This document shows, piece by piece, positions 1 through 9,998 of a stretch of DNA of 64,000 nucleotides. The notes under the pieces are model-generated. The model did not search any database. It was not told the DNA's origin and saw only the letters and a program-made list of their open reading frames with translations. How positions within the stretch are numbered: the first letter of the stretch is position 1; each line of letters opens with the position of its first letter. A program made the position numbers and the translations under genes. The DNA comes from Bursaphelenchus xylophilus (lineage: Eukaryota; Nematoda; Chromadorea; Rhabditida; Aphelenchoididae), in NCBI GenBank assembly GCA_904066235.2, contig CAJFCV020000003.1, forward strand, positions 1,488,001 through 1,552,000, given 5' to 3'.

Positions 1-59
1 CGGTCGGAAAACCACACGAAAAATTCATTTTTGACATTTCGTTTGAATTCAACCGATAC

Positions 60-1576
60 TATACTCCCCGCCATAAGTTTTGACCCCCCTTCTAACTCGG
101 TCCAAAGCGTACCTATTTGGACCAAATTTGGTACATAGTCTATTCACAACCTAGTAATAAAAAATATCATAGCAGGAGAAACCATGTAGCTGTATTTCAA
201 AATCCAGAGACAATTTTTAAAAATCACCCCCAAAAAAAGGGGACAAAAGTTTTGACCCCCCTTAGAAAAAAGTTAGATATCGCCAGCGGGTGCCACCCAA
301 ACCTATCTTAATCGATGTCCCATACCTGAATACAGGTTAATAAGCGGTTTTCCGTTGAATGCTTCGTTGCATCTGAGGATGCAACGCGTTAAACCGATTT
401 TGATGTAGAGCTGCCCAAAATGGTTAATACCTTGCTCTAGCGCTTTCCAAAAGTTCTAAATTGTGTTTATATCATTTGGTTTTGACTTGTAATCACCTGC
501 GTTAACCTTCTTCTTTTGAAAAAAGTCCACGATGGCCTAGCGGTGTCGATTCGGCCGATATCCAGTTGTCACGCCCGGCCTTGGTGAGCCATTTGCACTT
601 TGGCTAAAGGTCTAGATGTGGTCGTTAGGACCTCAATCTAATCCTGAGACCCATATTTACACTCAGTATTGTAAAATGTTTCGATTTGACACGTTTTGTA
701 ATGGGTTTGATTCACCTTAATCTTGAGTTCGTCGTTACTGTAAATGCCCCCGAGGACGATCACATCCCCGCAGGCGATTTGGCGTTCGATAGTCTTAGAC
801 GTGCACGGCGGGTGCCGTAGCTTCTTAAACTACGCGGGCCATCTAATGCAAGCTATTTTCCTTTGATAAAAATCCATTTGAAAAACTTGGTTTTCTGGTT
901 AAGGTGCAGATCGGCGAAGTTGCGGCGGCAAACCATTTGAGATCGTGTCAGAGGGAGTTTATTTTTGAATTAAGAGTAGATATGTGTCTCAGGATTAGAT
1001 TGAGGACCTAACGACCACATCTAGGTCTTTAGCCAAAGAGCAAATGGCTCACCAAGGCTGCGCATGACAACTGGATATCGGCCGAATCTACGCCCCTAGG
1101 CCATCGTGGACTTTTTTCAAAAGAAGAAGGTTAACGCAGGTGATTACAAGTCAAAACCAAATGATATAAACACAATTTAGAACTTTTGGAAAGCGCTAGA
1201 GCAAGATATTAACCATTTTGGGCAGCTCTACATCAAAATCGGTTTAACGCGTTGCATCCTCAGATGCAACGAAGCATTCAACGGAAAACCGCTTATTAAC
1301 CTGTATTCAGGTATGGGACATCGATTAAGATAGGTTTGGGTGGCACCCGCTGGCGATATCTAACTTTTTTCTAAGGGGGGTCAAAACTTTTGTCCCCTTT
1401 TTTTGGGGGTGATTTTTAAAAATTGTCTCTGGATTTTGAAATACAGCTACATGGTTTCTCCTGCTATGATATTTTTTATTACTAGGTTATCAGTAGACTA
1501 CCTGCCAAATTTGGTCCAAATTGGTACACTTTGGACCGAGTTAGAAGGGGGGTCAAAACTTATGGCGGGGAGTATA
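60..1576. repeat. Large foldback element, TA-flanked
   Basis: The first and last roughly 600 bases are reverse complements of each other (arms about 60-665 and 975-1576) around a spacer of about 300 bases. The ends read TACTCCCCGCC and its complement, bounded by TA on both sides, which fits a TA target duplication as made by Tc1/mariner-type transposases. No transposase frame is visible, so it would be non-autonomous. Bases 1-59 show nothing recognisable. Confidence 0.8.
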
Positions 1577-1841
1577 GGTGGGCGAAGCGCCGAAACGAGG
1601 CGGGAGACTCCCTGGGTTGCCGTGCACGGCATTCTGTACATTTGGGATTTGAGCTAGAAGACTAACATTTGGCAAGGCAGGAGAGTAAAGAGCCGGTTTC
1701 CAGAAAATATGAATATTGTAAGGAACCCCATCGCATAAACTTCGCAATGACAATTGAAAAAATTTCATTTTTAGAACTTCTGCAACCCAAAAGTGCATGG
1801 CGCAGCGACAGAGCGCCCTCTATTTTCCCGATTTGTTCATA

Positions 1842-1986
1842 TCAGTCTGTCGGAAAAATAATGTGGATTTGCCGCAAAATTTCTCGCTTCGTTGCAGCCA
1901 AATCTCCAGCCATGACTGGCTATCGCAGAGCAATGATGGCCGACTCCAATGCGCAACGAAACCACATTATTTTCCCGATAAACTGC
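1842..1986. mobile_element. MITE family M1
   Basis: Short inverted-repeat element whose ends read TCAGTCTGTCGG(G)AAAATAATG and the complement, flanked by TA. The same family occurs at 2575, 21396, 44306, 61502 and 63853. The interior is about 100 bases and non-coding. The flanking stretch 1577-1841 holds no gene I can support. Confidence 0.75.
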
Positions 1987-2574
1987 TATAGCTTTCTGTG
2001 GGATTCTCGAACATTCTGGAACACATCACAGATACCGCTCTGCTCAAGGCATGACTTACTCTTTCGATACTTCCGAGACCTTCTTTCTGTTGATCATGGC
2101 TTCGGTGCGCAGCTGCTCGGTCATCGCTTTTGCCTCATCCATTGCTGGCGCTCTGCGTTTCTCGGCTCTGAAACGTGAGCTATATCTACAGCATTTTAAA
2201 GGGTGTCCGGCCCGAAACGCCGGGCCGGCCGACGGGCCGAAGGCCGAAGTTTCGGCCCAGCCCGAGAGCTACGTCCAACTCTACAAGAGTGCATCGCCAA
2301 AAGTAAAGCAAATGCACAAGTCCCAAATAATTTGTACATCAACAGCTCCATTATCTCTCTGAACAAGGCCAGTTGACATGGCAACAGCCGATGAGGGAGA
2401 TGCGCCGCCTTTCTGTAATTAAAATGGTATGCCGCTGAGTTTGGCAGAGACAAAAGGAATGGGAAGCGGGGGGCAGAAGTAAGGTGCTCCCCAGGACTTT
2501 AATGTATAAATGTGGGCCGCGAAGACTGTAATTAAAAAGGCCCAGTGGATTGGAGGGCAATTGAAGGCTACATA

Positions 2575-2713
2575 TCAGTCTGTCGGGAAAATAATGTGGA
2601 TGTGCCGCGCCTTGGAACCGGCGGTCATCGCTTTGCGACGACTAGCCACGGCTCAAGATTTCGCGCGAGAGATTGTGCTGCGACAAATCCACATTATTTT
2701 CCCGACAGGCTGA
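2575..2713. mobile_element. MITE family M1
   Basis: Second copy of the CAGTCTGTCGGGAAAATAATG family; the right end reads CATTATTTTCCCGACAGGCTGA in complementary form. The stretch 1987-2574 between the two copies contains a GC-rich patch (about 2210-2270) and no supportable gene. Confidence 0.75.
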
Positions 2714-2823
2714 GATAGCATACGTAGTCATTACCTCGAGGTTTTTTGGTAAAAGAGCATAGGAAATTTTAATCACACTAAAAACTGTGCAAAAAACCGG
2801 AAAAATTTATTAGAGATTTCTAT

Positions 2824-3140
2824 TAAGCGAAAGACTTGACTCATGAGGAAAAAACTTGACCCAAACATAGCGAAGACTTGACGCTTTAGAAGAACATTCA
2901 GCTTACACAACGGGAATACGCGGTCCATAAAAAAGACTTGGCCCACGCAAAGCCTTCATCCGCTTAGAAAAAGACGTGTTGCAGTTTGGACAAGACTTGA
3001 CTCTTTGAGAAAAAACGTCATCCAAACCAGCTGAACACTTGACTCATTGACAATAAAGACTTGACATGGTCAGAAAAGACTTGACTCATTACGAAAAAGA
3101 CTTGGCCTCCTCAGAGAAAGACTTTACGTATTTGGGAAAA
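2824..3140 (+). repeat. CTTGAC-motif repeats, 3' flank of copy A
   Basis: About fifteen degenerate units with core AAGACTTGAC, spaced irregularly by 20-40 bases, read on the plus strand. It is the same motif family that fills the introns of the adjacent genes. The array lies downstream of copy A on that gene's strand. No gene is seen between 2714 and 3243. Confidence 0.7.
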
Positions 3141-3243
3141 CTTGACTCAGAGGAAGAGTTGGCAAAATATATAAAAAAATCTTGTGCAGAATACCACAAA
3201 AAGATTCTCATGTCAAAAAAATCAAACAATAAATAACTAATAT

Positions 3244-6200
3244 TTATTCTTCTCCAAACACATCCTTATTTACAGCCAGACTCTCTCGATAACCCCAACT
3301 GTTGTGCAATTGGTCAATGGGGACTCCGTGGATCGTGTTCGGAAACTGCACTGACATCAATGACGCCGTGTGCAAAAGAACTCGCTTCAAACAGCAACAT
3401 TGCAGTTCAATTTCGTCCATGGTAAAGCATTTGCAGCCCATGCTCAGCTCCGTTATTCCCCAAGTTGAGAGCGAGCAGAAGTTGCGCATTTTGCGGTTAT
3501 GAGCCATAGCGGTAGAGGAGATTCTATACGAAGAATTGGTGCGCTCGAAGTACGCATGACCAACGGGGTTGAACGTCGCTGAAAACAATCAATTAAAGTG
3601 TCAAGTTTACCGATTTGGGGTCATGTTTTCTCCCAATGCGTCAAGCGTTCCGCTTGTGGGTCACATGTGCCAGCGGAATAACGGGTCAGGTCTTCCCTTA
3701 CTACGTAAGTTGTTCAAAAAGGGGGCAACTCTTCCCTTCTTAAGCAAATTGTACAAAAATGTGTCAACTTTGCCCTTCTTAGGTAAATTGTTCAAAAAAT
3801 GAGTCAACTGTTCCTTTCTTGGGTAAATTGCTCAAAAACTGGGCAACCATTCCCTTCTTGAGTAAATTGTCCAAGAATTGGTCAACTCTTCCCTTCTTGA
3901 GTAAATTTTTCAAAAATGGGTCAACTCTTCCCTTCTTAGGTAAATTGTTCAAAAAATGGGTCAACTCTTCCCTTCGTGATTAAATTTTTCAAAAATGGGT
4001 CAACTATTCCCTTTTTAGGTAAATTGTTCAAAAAATGGTCTCCTGTTTGGTCCAGTTTACCCTCTACGAGTCAACTCTTCTCATCAAAAAAGATGTCTAC
4101 GTCTAATCAGATAAGTTCTCCCTAGGCCAAGTTTCACCTTTATGCGTCAAGTTTCCCCAAATGCGCCATGCCTTTCCCTCGTCTCCCAAGCAACATCAGC
4201 TGCCATAACACATTTCCCTCGGGCTTACCAACGCTTGTAATCGACATATTTTCGAAATTCATGTGAAAAACTCCCATCAACTTGTCAAACTCCTTGTTGA
4301 CGTCGATCAAATCGGCATGCGGAAACAACACTCGTTCGGCGTATGGCAACGTCTGCGGAAATTCCTAAAAATTTCGATTGAAAAAATGGCCAACACAATT
4401 CAAACTGACAAGAATTTCCGGCGCATGCAAGTTGGGCGGTCCAAAGTGCAGCTGATGTTGGCATTCGTTAAATAAATGGCGATACTTTCCGCCTTCCTGG
4501 AACTCCGCATTGCACGGGCTGTTCGGTGTGGCAAGGCAACAGGCAACACATAATTCACCCCTGAAAAAAAGATATTATCGAAAAACCAATGAAATAGGGA
4601 GTCAAGTGTTTCTGAGTCAAGTGTTTCTCTAAGTCAAAATTCACAAATTTTAAGGGAGAATACATAATGCAACTACATCATAGTCATAGTTGGGACAATC
4701 TAGAAAAAATCCGAGTTTGAGTCAAGTGTTTCCCACCTGGGTCAAGTGTTTCTCTAAGTCAAAATTTATAAGTTGTGAAGGAAAATAGTGTCATTATGTC
4801 ATAGTTGGGACGATTCAGAAAAAAACGAGTTTGAGTCAAGTGTTTCCCATCTGGGTCAAGTGTTTCCCTAAGTCAAGATTCACAAATTTTGAGGGAAAAT
4901 AGTGTTACTATGTCATAATTAGGATAATCGTGAAAAAATCCGAGTTTGAGTCAAACGTTTCCCATCTGGGTCAAGTGTTTCTTTAGGTCAAGATTCACAA
5001 ATTTTAAGGGAAAATACAAAGTGTCACTATATCACAGTCATAGTTGGGACAATCCAGAAAAACAAAAGTTTGGGTCAAGTGCTTCCCATATGGGTCAAGT
5101 GTTCCGCTCGGGAAGCCTAAGAATAAGTTATGATGCAAAAATTTTCATAATGAACAGTAAATACATCCGAAGTGTGTAAAAATCTCAGGTCAGGTGTTCT
5201 CCTCAGCGTGTCAACTGTTTTCCTCAAATATCATTTTCAAAAGTTAGCAAACTCTAGATGGCTGTATGTAAATTTTACAAGGAAAGTACTTTTATAAGCT
5301 CCTACTTTTTGACGGGACATATCTCAAAAAATCAGAAAAAATGTGCTGATAAAGGATATATAAATCTTTGCTGCCCATTTTAGGTTTTTAGGGGTGAAAA
5401 TGCCCAAAAACTGGCTTAATTTCCCTACAAAAGGCGCAGGCATTCGAAACGATAAAAAGCGCAGTCGGTCTCTTCCTTCGGAAGAGAGCGGTGTGGCCGA
5501 GTGGTCAGTGCCGTTGTCTGGGAATCAAGAGAGAGGACGCCGCACGGGTTCGACTTCCCTTCTGGACTGAATTAACTTGTTTGAAGTTGAAGGTCGGAAA
5601 AATAAATTTTTGTGCCAAGACTGATTTATTACGTCTTAGAAACTCAATAAACATCATTTTAAGCCAAAATAAAAATTGTAAACCTGTGAAAAATTAGGCG
5701 AAAAGGGGTTCATATAGGACTTTAAGCCATCTTCCGACTGAGTTTTCACCCCTAAAAACCTAAAATGGGCAGCTAAGATTTATATATCCTTGATCAGCAC
5801 ATTTTTTCTGATTTTTTGAGATATGTCCCGTCAAAAAGTAGGAGCCCCCATAAAAGTACTTTCCTTGTCAGCATAAAATCCATAAACTTACCATATCTCG
5901 ATTCCCACAGGTTTGTCGCTCATCCAATTGCACGGCCCATATTCGTATGTCGACTCACCGCCATAACCCTGCACCTCTGTATAACCACAGAAGGTATAAT
6001 ATCCCGTCGTCACCGTTACGTTTGGTTGGTCTTGGTTAAACTGTATGCACTGAGTTTGCTAAAAACCGATTTGTTACGATTCCATGCGCAGGGTCACCTT
6101 AATCTTTTCCATTGTTGTCTTGTTCAACTGGTCCTGTGTGAATCTTGTGTCGCAGTTCTTGTCGCTCATACTCGCATGGCACGTGCACAAGATCATCGTG

Positions 6201-9200
6201 ACGTGCTGTTGCAGTTCACTGGAGTGATCCTCCGCTGTGATGATTTTGATCATTTGCATCGTGCAATTGTCGGCTGCAGATTCTGGGTCGAATTGATCGA
6301 CAATCTGGACGGCAGAGATCTTCGCTGCAATGGAAAAGGCAACATCAATATAGCAGTAGTAATTGGGGTGCAACTTTAACGGGTAGAAGGTGAGGGACAA
6401 ACTGGACCTCCTAGAAAATAACTTGTCCCATTTAGAGAACGACCTGACAAGATTTTGATGAAACCAATAAAACATTTATCTTACAATGAAGAAACATAAC
6501 CCAGTCAAAGAAAGATTTGACCCGGCCAGGAAAACACTTGACCAAGTCGGAAAAAGACTCGCTCATAAAATTCTTGACCCACTCAGAAAAATACTTGATC
6601 ACATTAGAAAACCCCTTAATCCATTAAGAGAAAGACTTGGCCCACTCAGGAAAAGACCTGACTACTTTAGAAAACCCCTTAGTCCAGCCATAGAAAGACT
6701 TGACGCACTCAGGAAAAGACTCTATCCATCGAAAGAAAGACTTGATACACTCAGGAAAAGACTTTATCCATCAAAAGAAAGACTTGACCCACTCAGGAAA
6801 AGACTTTATCCATCAAAAGAAAGACTTGACTCACTCAGGAAAAGACTTTATCCATCAAAAGAAAGACTTGGCCCACTCAGGAAAAGACCTGACTACTTTA
6901 GAAAACCCCTTAGTCCAGCCATAGAAAGACTTGACGCACTCAGGAAAAGACTTTATCCATCGAAAGCAAGACTTGGCCCACTCAGGAAAAGACCTGACTA
7001 CTTTAGAAAACCCCTTAGTCCAGCCATAGAAAAACTTGACGCACTCAGGAAAAGACTCTATCCATCGAAAGAAAGACTTGACCCACTCAGGGAAAGACTT
7101 TATCCATCGAAAGCAAGACTTGGCCCACTCAGGAAAAGACCCGACTACTTTAGAAAGCCCCTTAGTCCAGCCATAGAAAGACTTGACCCGATCAGGAAAA
7201 TACTTAATCCATCGAAAGAAAGACTTGACCCTCAGAAAAAGACTTGACCCCGCACCTCTAAGACTACTTCTCCACTACCACCCTTGTGCACTCACTCAGC
7301 TCCGCGTTGCTGCTTCCGTCCATGGAATAGATTCTTCCACACCGTGATGTCCAGCCATGGTCCGTCGACTTCACAATTAATGTGTAGTTACAATACGTAA
7401 AGTAGCCACCAGCCAGTTCAGACAGTACAAGTCGTCCCTGCCGATGTGTAAGCAAAGCTTGGGTCGCCATCCGAGGAACCCATAGGATTGGAAAAGGGTC
7501 CGATTCTTCAAAGTAAAAGACAACCTGAAAAAAGTAAATTTATTGCGCAAAGCTCCACCAGGGAGACACAGCGTGTCCTTGGCCCATGTGGAATGAGCTG
7601 GGAGGAAACTTGATCAGCTAAATTAAAGTTTTTCAAACTCTCCCGTTAAAAAAAATAACTTGATCCGGTCATGCAACGACTTGACCAGTCCAGGAAAAGA
7701 CTTGTCCCGAAAGTCTTGACTCTAACAATTGTTAGAGAAAAAGACTTGACCCGCTCAAGATAAGGCTTGTTCTATAAAAAATGAGACTTGGAAAAGAATT
7801 GACTGTTTCAGAAAAACTTGACCAACATAGGAAAAACTTGACGCAAAGAAAAAAAACTTGTCCCACTCAGAGAAAAGGCCTAACTTATCCAGGAAAAGGC
7901 TTGACCCTCACAAAAAAGACTTGACCCCTCCAAAGAGCCCTTAACCATCAAAGGAAACACTTGACCCGCCCAAGAAGAGACTTGACCCCCACAAAGAAAG
8001 ACTTGACCCATTTCAAGTTCTATCTGAATTTGATATCTGGCTCCAAAATTTGAACCTACCATGACTTGCCGTTGCCGTGGCTCCCGCTCCGCGTAAACCT
8101 CCATTTCCGTGCTTGTTTCGTCTCGTTCGGTCGCAAACGTTGAATAACTCAGAGTCATCAAGATCTGATCGCCTTCCAATTTCCCCTTCAGACGAAGTCG
8201 TACTCCAAAACGCGGATGCTTGGGCATCCCCGACGACTTTGAATTTCCTGTGGATGCGAACACCACCTCGTCCGCACCGTGTTCTACCTTCCACAATTCC
8301 TCGCCGGCTGAAACATGCAAGGCTACTCCCAGCCACATACATACAGTCGTTATCTATACTACCGCAGATCCCAAGCCGGTGTCATCATAACGCATTTCCC
8401 GGGCACGCAAAGATTTACAACTCCCAAGGCATACAAACATTACCTTTCATCGTAACATTAAAATCGGCCGATCCCTCCATGGGCAAATAAAACTCGTTTC
8501 TTGGGATTGTAAATAGTCGATTGGTCATGCTGGCGTCATCCCCGCACGGTGAACAAACGCCGACAAACGAGCTCGCTTTGCCGGACATGAACATAACGTC
8601 TCTGAGCTGGAACTGGCAGTAGAATGTAGCCTACAAAGAGGTGAAATTTCGGTTCCCTTCAAACTTGGGCTTACATTAGAGCATGCCTGCTCGTATTTCT
8701 TGTCAAAATCTTTGATCTGCTGCTCCAATGATGTTCTCAATTCTTTCGGGAGGATTTGCGAAAAATGTTGTTTGCTCATTTCGAAGTTGGTGGTAAATCT
8801 GGAAAAAATATTGAAAAAATATGGAAAAAGTTTCGTAGAATGACCACAAAAAATGAAAGGTCAGTGCAAGCTGCTGCCAGGAAAGAAAAAAAGAAGGCCA
8901 TGCTTAAGCGCTAGTCTAAGCTCAGGCGAAGCCTAAACTAAACCGAGCCTAGCCCACTTTTCATTGTATAAAATGTCTTCCGCTGGTCGTGGCCCTCTAA
9001 AGACTTGTTCTTCTGGGGTCTTGGCCAAGGACCTTTGCTGATTTTTTTGAGACTTTTGGTAAAAGATGGGACAGCTTACAGTGACGGATCCAGTGGCAAA
9101 AAACGTGCCCGAAAGTATCAAAAATGTGGCCAAATACCTCCCTCTCCAACTAAAAAAGCTTCACTTGGAGAGGGAGGTATTTTGCCACATTTTTTGAAAC

Positions 9201-9857
9201 TTCCCGGATGCAAAATGGTCCGTTTTTTGCCACTGGATCAGGCCCACCACTGTACAGTGAGGGACCGGATCCAGTGGCAAAAAACGTCCCACTTTGTATC
9301 CCGGAAGGGACCAAAACGTCTCCAAACCTTTCCTTCAAGGCGGGCTTTTCAAAGCGGAATTTTTTAGCTTAGAGAAGGGAAGGGTTTTAAGACGTTTTTT
9401 GCCACTGGATCAGGTCCGCCACCGTAGTTTAAGCCTAAGCTAAGCTTGGAATAGCGCGTTGGCTTCAACTTTCGATCTCCCTGGGCGCAGCTCGCATCGA
9501 ACTATTCGTTTATTGGGGTCATGACAAATCTGCGGAACTTTTTCCAAAAACCCCAGGAAAAAGGTGCAATAAAAAAACGCCACTAACAGTATTTTTCGCT
9601 CATCGGAAAGAGCAAAGTAACTGTCACACGAGGACACATTCAATGGAATCTGCAAATATGGAGAGATTAGAATCGCACTCGCTTCTTCCCGAATCCGCTC
9701 TTACCCGTCTCCCGTGTACATCCACGCAAGACTTGGTCTCGCCTTCCAAGCGATTCATCGGCGCCTCCACCAGTTGTTTTATGGTCTGCACCTGGACAGT
9801 TGCGGCTGTGCCGATCAACATGCAGAGAATATGAAGATTCGCAGAGACGGCCGCCAT
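3244..9857 (-). CDS. Copy A: secreted cysteine-rich protein, 11 exons, 672 aa
   Basis: Exons, 5' to 3' on minus: 9857-9705, 9649-9588, 8798-8675, 8630-8444, 8307-8060, 7524-7296, 6324-6098, 6058-5892, 4560-4410, 4364-4229, 3578-3244. Their sum, 2019 nt, is open throughout. The family is not one I recognise. Residues 1 to about 23 form a hydrophobic signal peptide (MAAVSANLHILCMLIGTAAT). Exon 3 is charged and helix-like. Cysteine clusters follow: CSPC in exon 4, YCNY and RCGR in exon 6, CTC in exon 7, CVACC in exon 9, GCKC and QCCCL in exon 11. With the signal peptide this suggests a disulphide-rich extracellular protein. Exons 4-7 and 8-11 have a broadly similar cysteine layout, so an internal duplication is possible but unproven. 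B is its closest relative. The stop codon lies inside AATAAA. Introns 5, 6, 8 and 10 are full of GTCAAG-type repeats. Confidence 0.8.
3590..4120 (+). repeat. Repeat array in copy A intron 10
   Basis: Roughly a dozen units of about 40 bases reading GGGTCAACTCTTCCCTTC on plus, each followed by TAAATTGTTCAAAAA. On the transcribed minus strand the motif therefore reads GAGTTGAC, opposite to its orientation in introns 5 and 6 of the same gene. Confidence 0.85.
4600..5225 (+). repeat. Repeat array in copy A intron 8
   Basis: About 130-base higher-order units, each with two copies of GTCAAGTGTTTC around CCCATCTGGG and separated by a conserved spacer containing TTTTGAGGGAAAATAGTG. The same compound unit is found in intron 8 of copies B and C, so the array predates their duplication. 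Confidence 0.85.
5276..5870. mobile_element. Palindromic element with tRNA-like loop
   Basis: Arms 5276-5400 and 5745-5870 are reverse complements beginning TTACAAGGAAAGTACTTTTA. The ends match those of the elements at 24108-24756 and 44815-46636, defining a family. The loop carries a sequence resembling a class II tRNA at 5488. It sits in intron 8 of copy A. Confidence 0.75.
5488..5572 (+). other. Degenerate tRNA-like sequence (Ser/Leu type)
   Basis: A good A box (TGGCCGAGTGG) and B box (GGGTTCGACTTCC) lie at tRNA spacing with room for a long variable arm, as in tRNA-Ser or tRNA-Leu. The acceptor and anticodon stems do not pair well by eye, so I read it as a pseudo-tRNA or tRNA-derived segment in the loop of a transposon, not a working tRNA gene. 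Confidence 0.45.
6486..7250 (+). repeat. 21-bp periodic minisatellite in copy A intron 6
   Basis: More than thirty units of about 21 bases, in the style AAAGACTTGACCCACTCAGG, with a 42-base dimer (second half TTTATCCATCGAAAG) and longer blocks repeated. Because 21 is a multiple of three, one plus-strand frame stays open for 253 codons of RLDPLRK-like heptads. It lies wholly inside an intron of a minus-strand gene, so I call it repeat rather than coding. Confidence 0.9.
7675..8010 (+). repeat. Repeat array in copy A intron 5
   Basis: Degenerate units with core AAGACTTGACCC and GAAAAA spacers on plus; the transcribed strand reads GGGTCAAGTC. Same orientation as the intron 6 array, opposite to introns 8 and 10. 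Confidence 0.85.
9079..9424. mobile_element. Two adjacent MITE M2 copies
   Basis: Two inverted-repeat elements (9079-9252 and 9255-9424) with ends CAGTGACGGATCCAGTGGC and the complement, separated by exactly TA, as expected if one inserted at the TA border of the other. The CAGTG terminus and TA target resemble Tc1-type transposons. They lie in intron 2 of copy A. Eight or more further M2 copies are in the window. Confidence 0.8.
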
Positions 9858-9905
9858 TTTTGGTAAGAGAAGTGAAGAAGAATGAGCTGCTAGAGAGATT
9901 CTATG

Positions 9906-9913
9906 CTTATATC
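9906..9913 (-). promoter_or_regulatory. TATA-like box of copy A
   Basis: GATATAAG on minus, about 50 bases upstream of the start codon. The identical octamer is upstream of copy B and GATATAAA upstream of copy F at similar distance. No TTTTCAG trans-splice acceptor sits next to the start codon in these genes, so initiation near this box is plausible. Confidence 0.4.
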
Positions 9914-9998
9914 AATTTGCATTTCGTGGGATTTTTTTTAATTTTTACCTCTCTGATGCAGAATGCCACAAAAAAATCAAACACCAAATAAATAATAT

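Noticed and set aside
1669..2178. 169-codon frame on plus
   Set aside because: It crosses the M1 MITE, has no protein-like pattern and no splice or start context.
6486..7247. 253-codon repeat-rich frame on plus
   Set aside because: It lies in intron 6 of copy A on the opposite strand and is an artefact of a 21-base unit.
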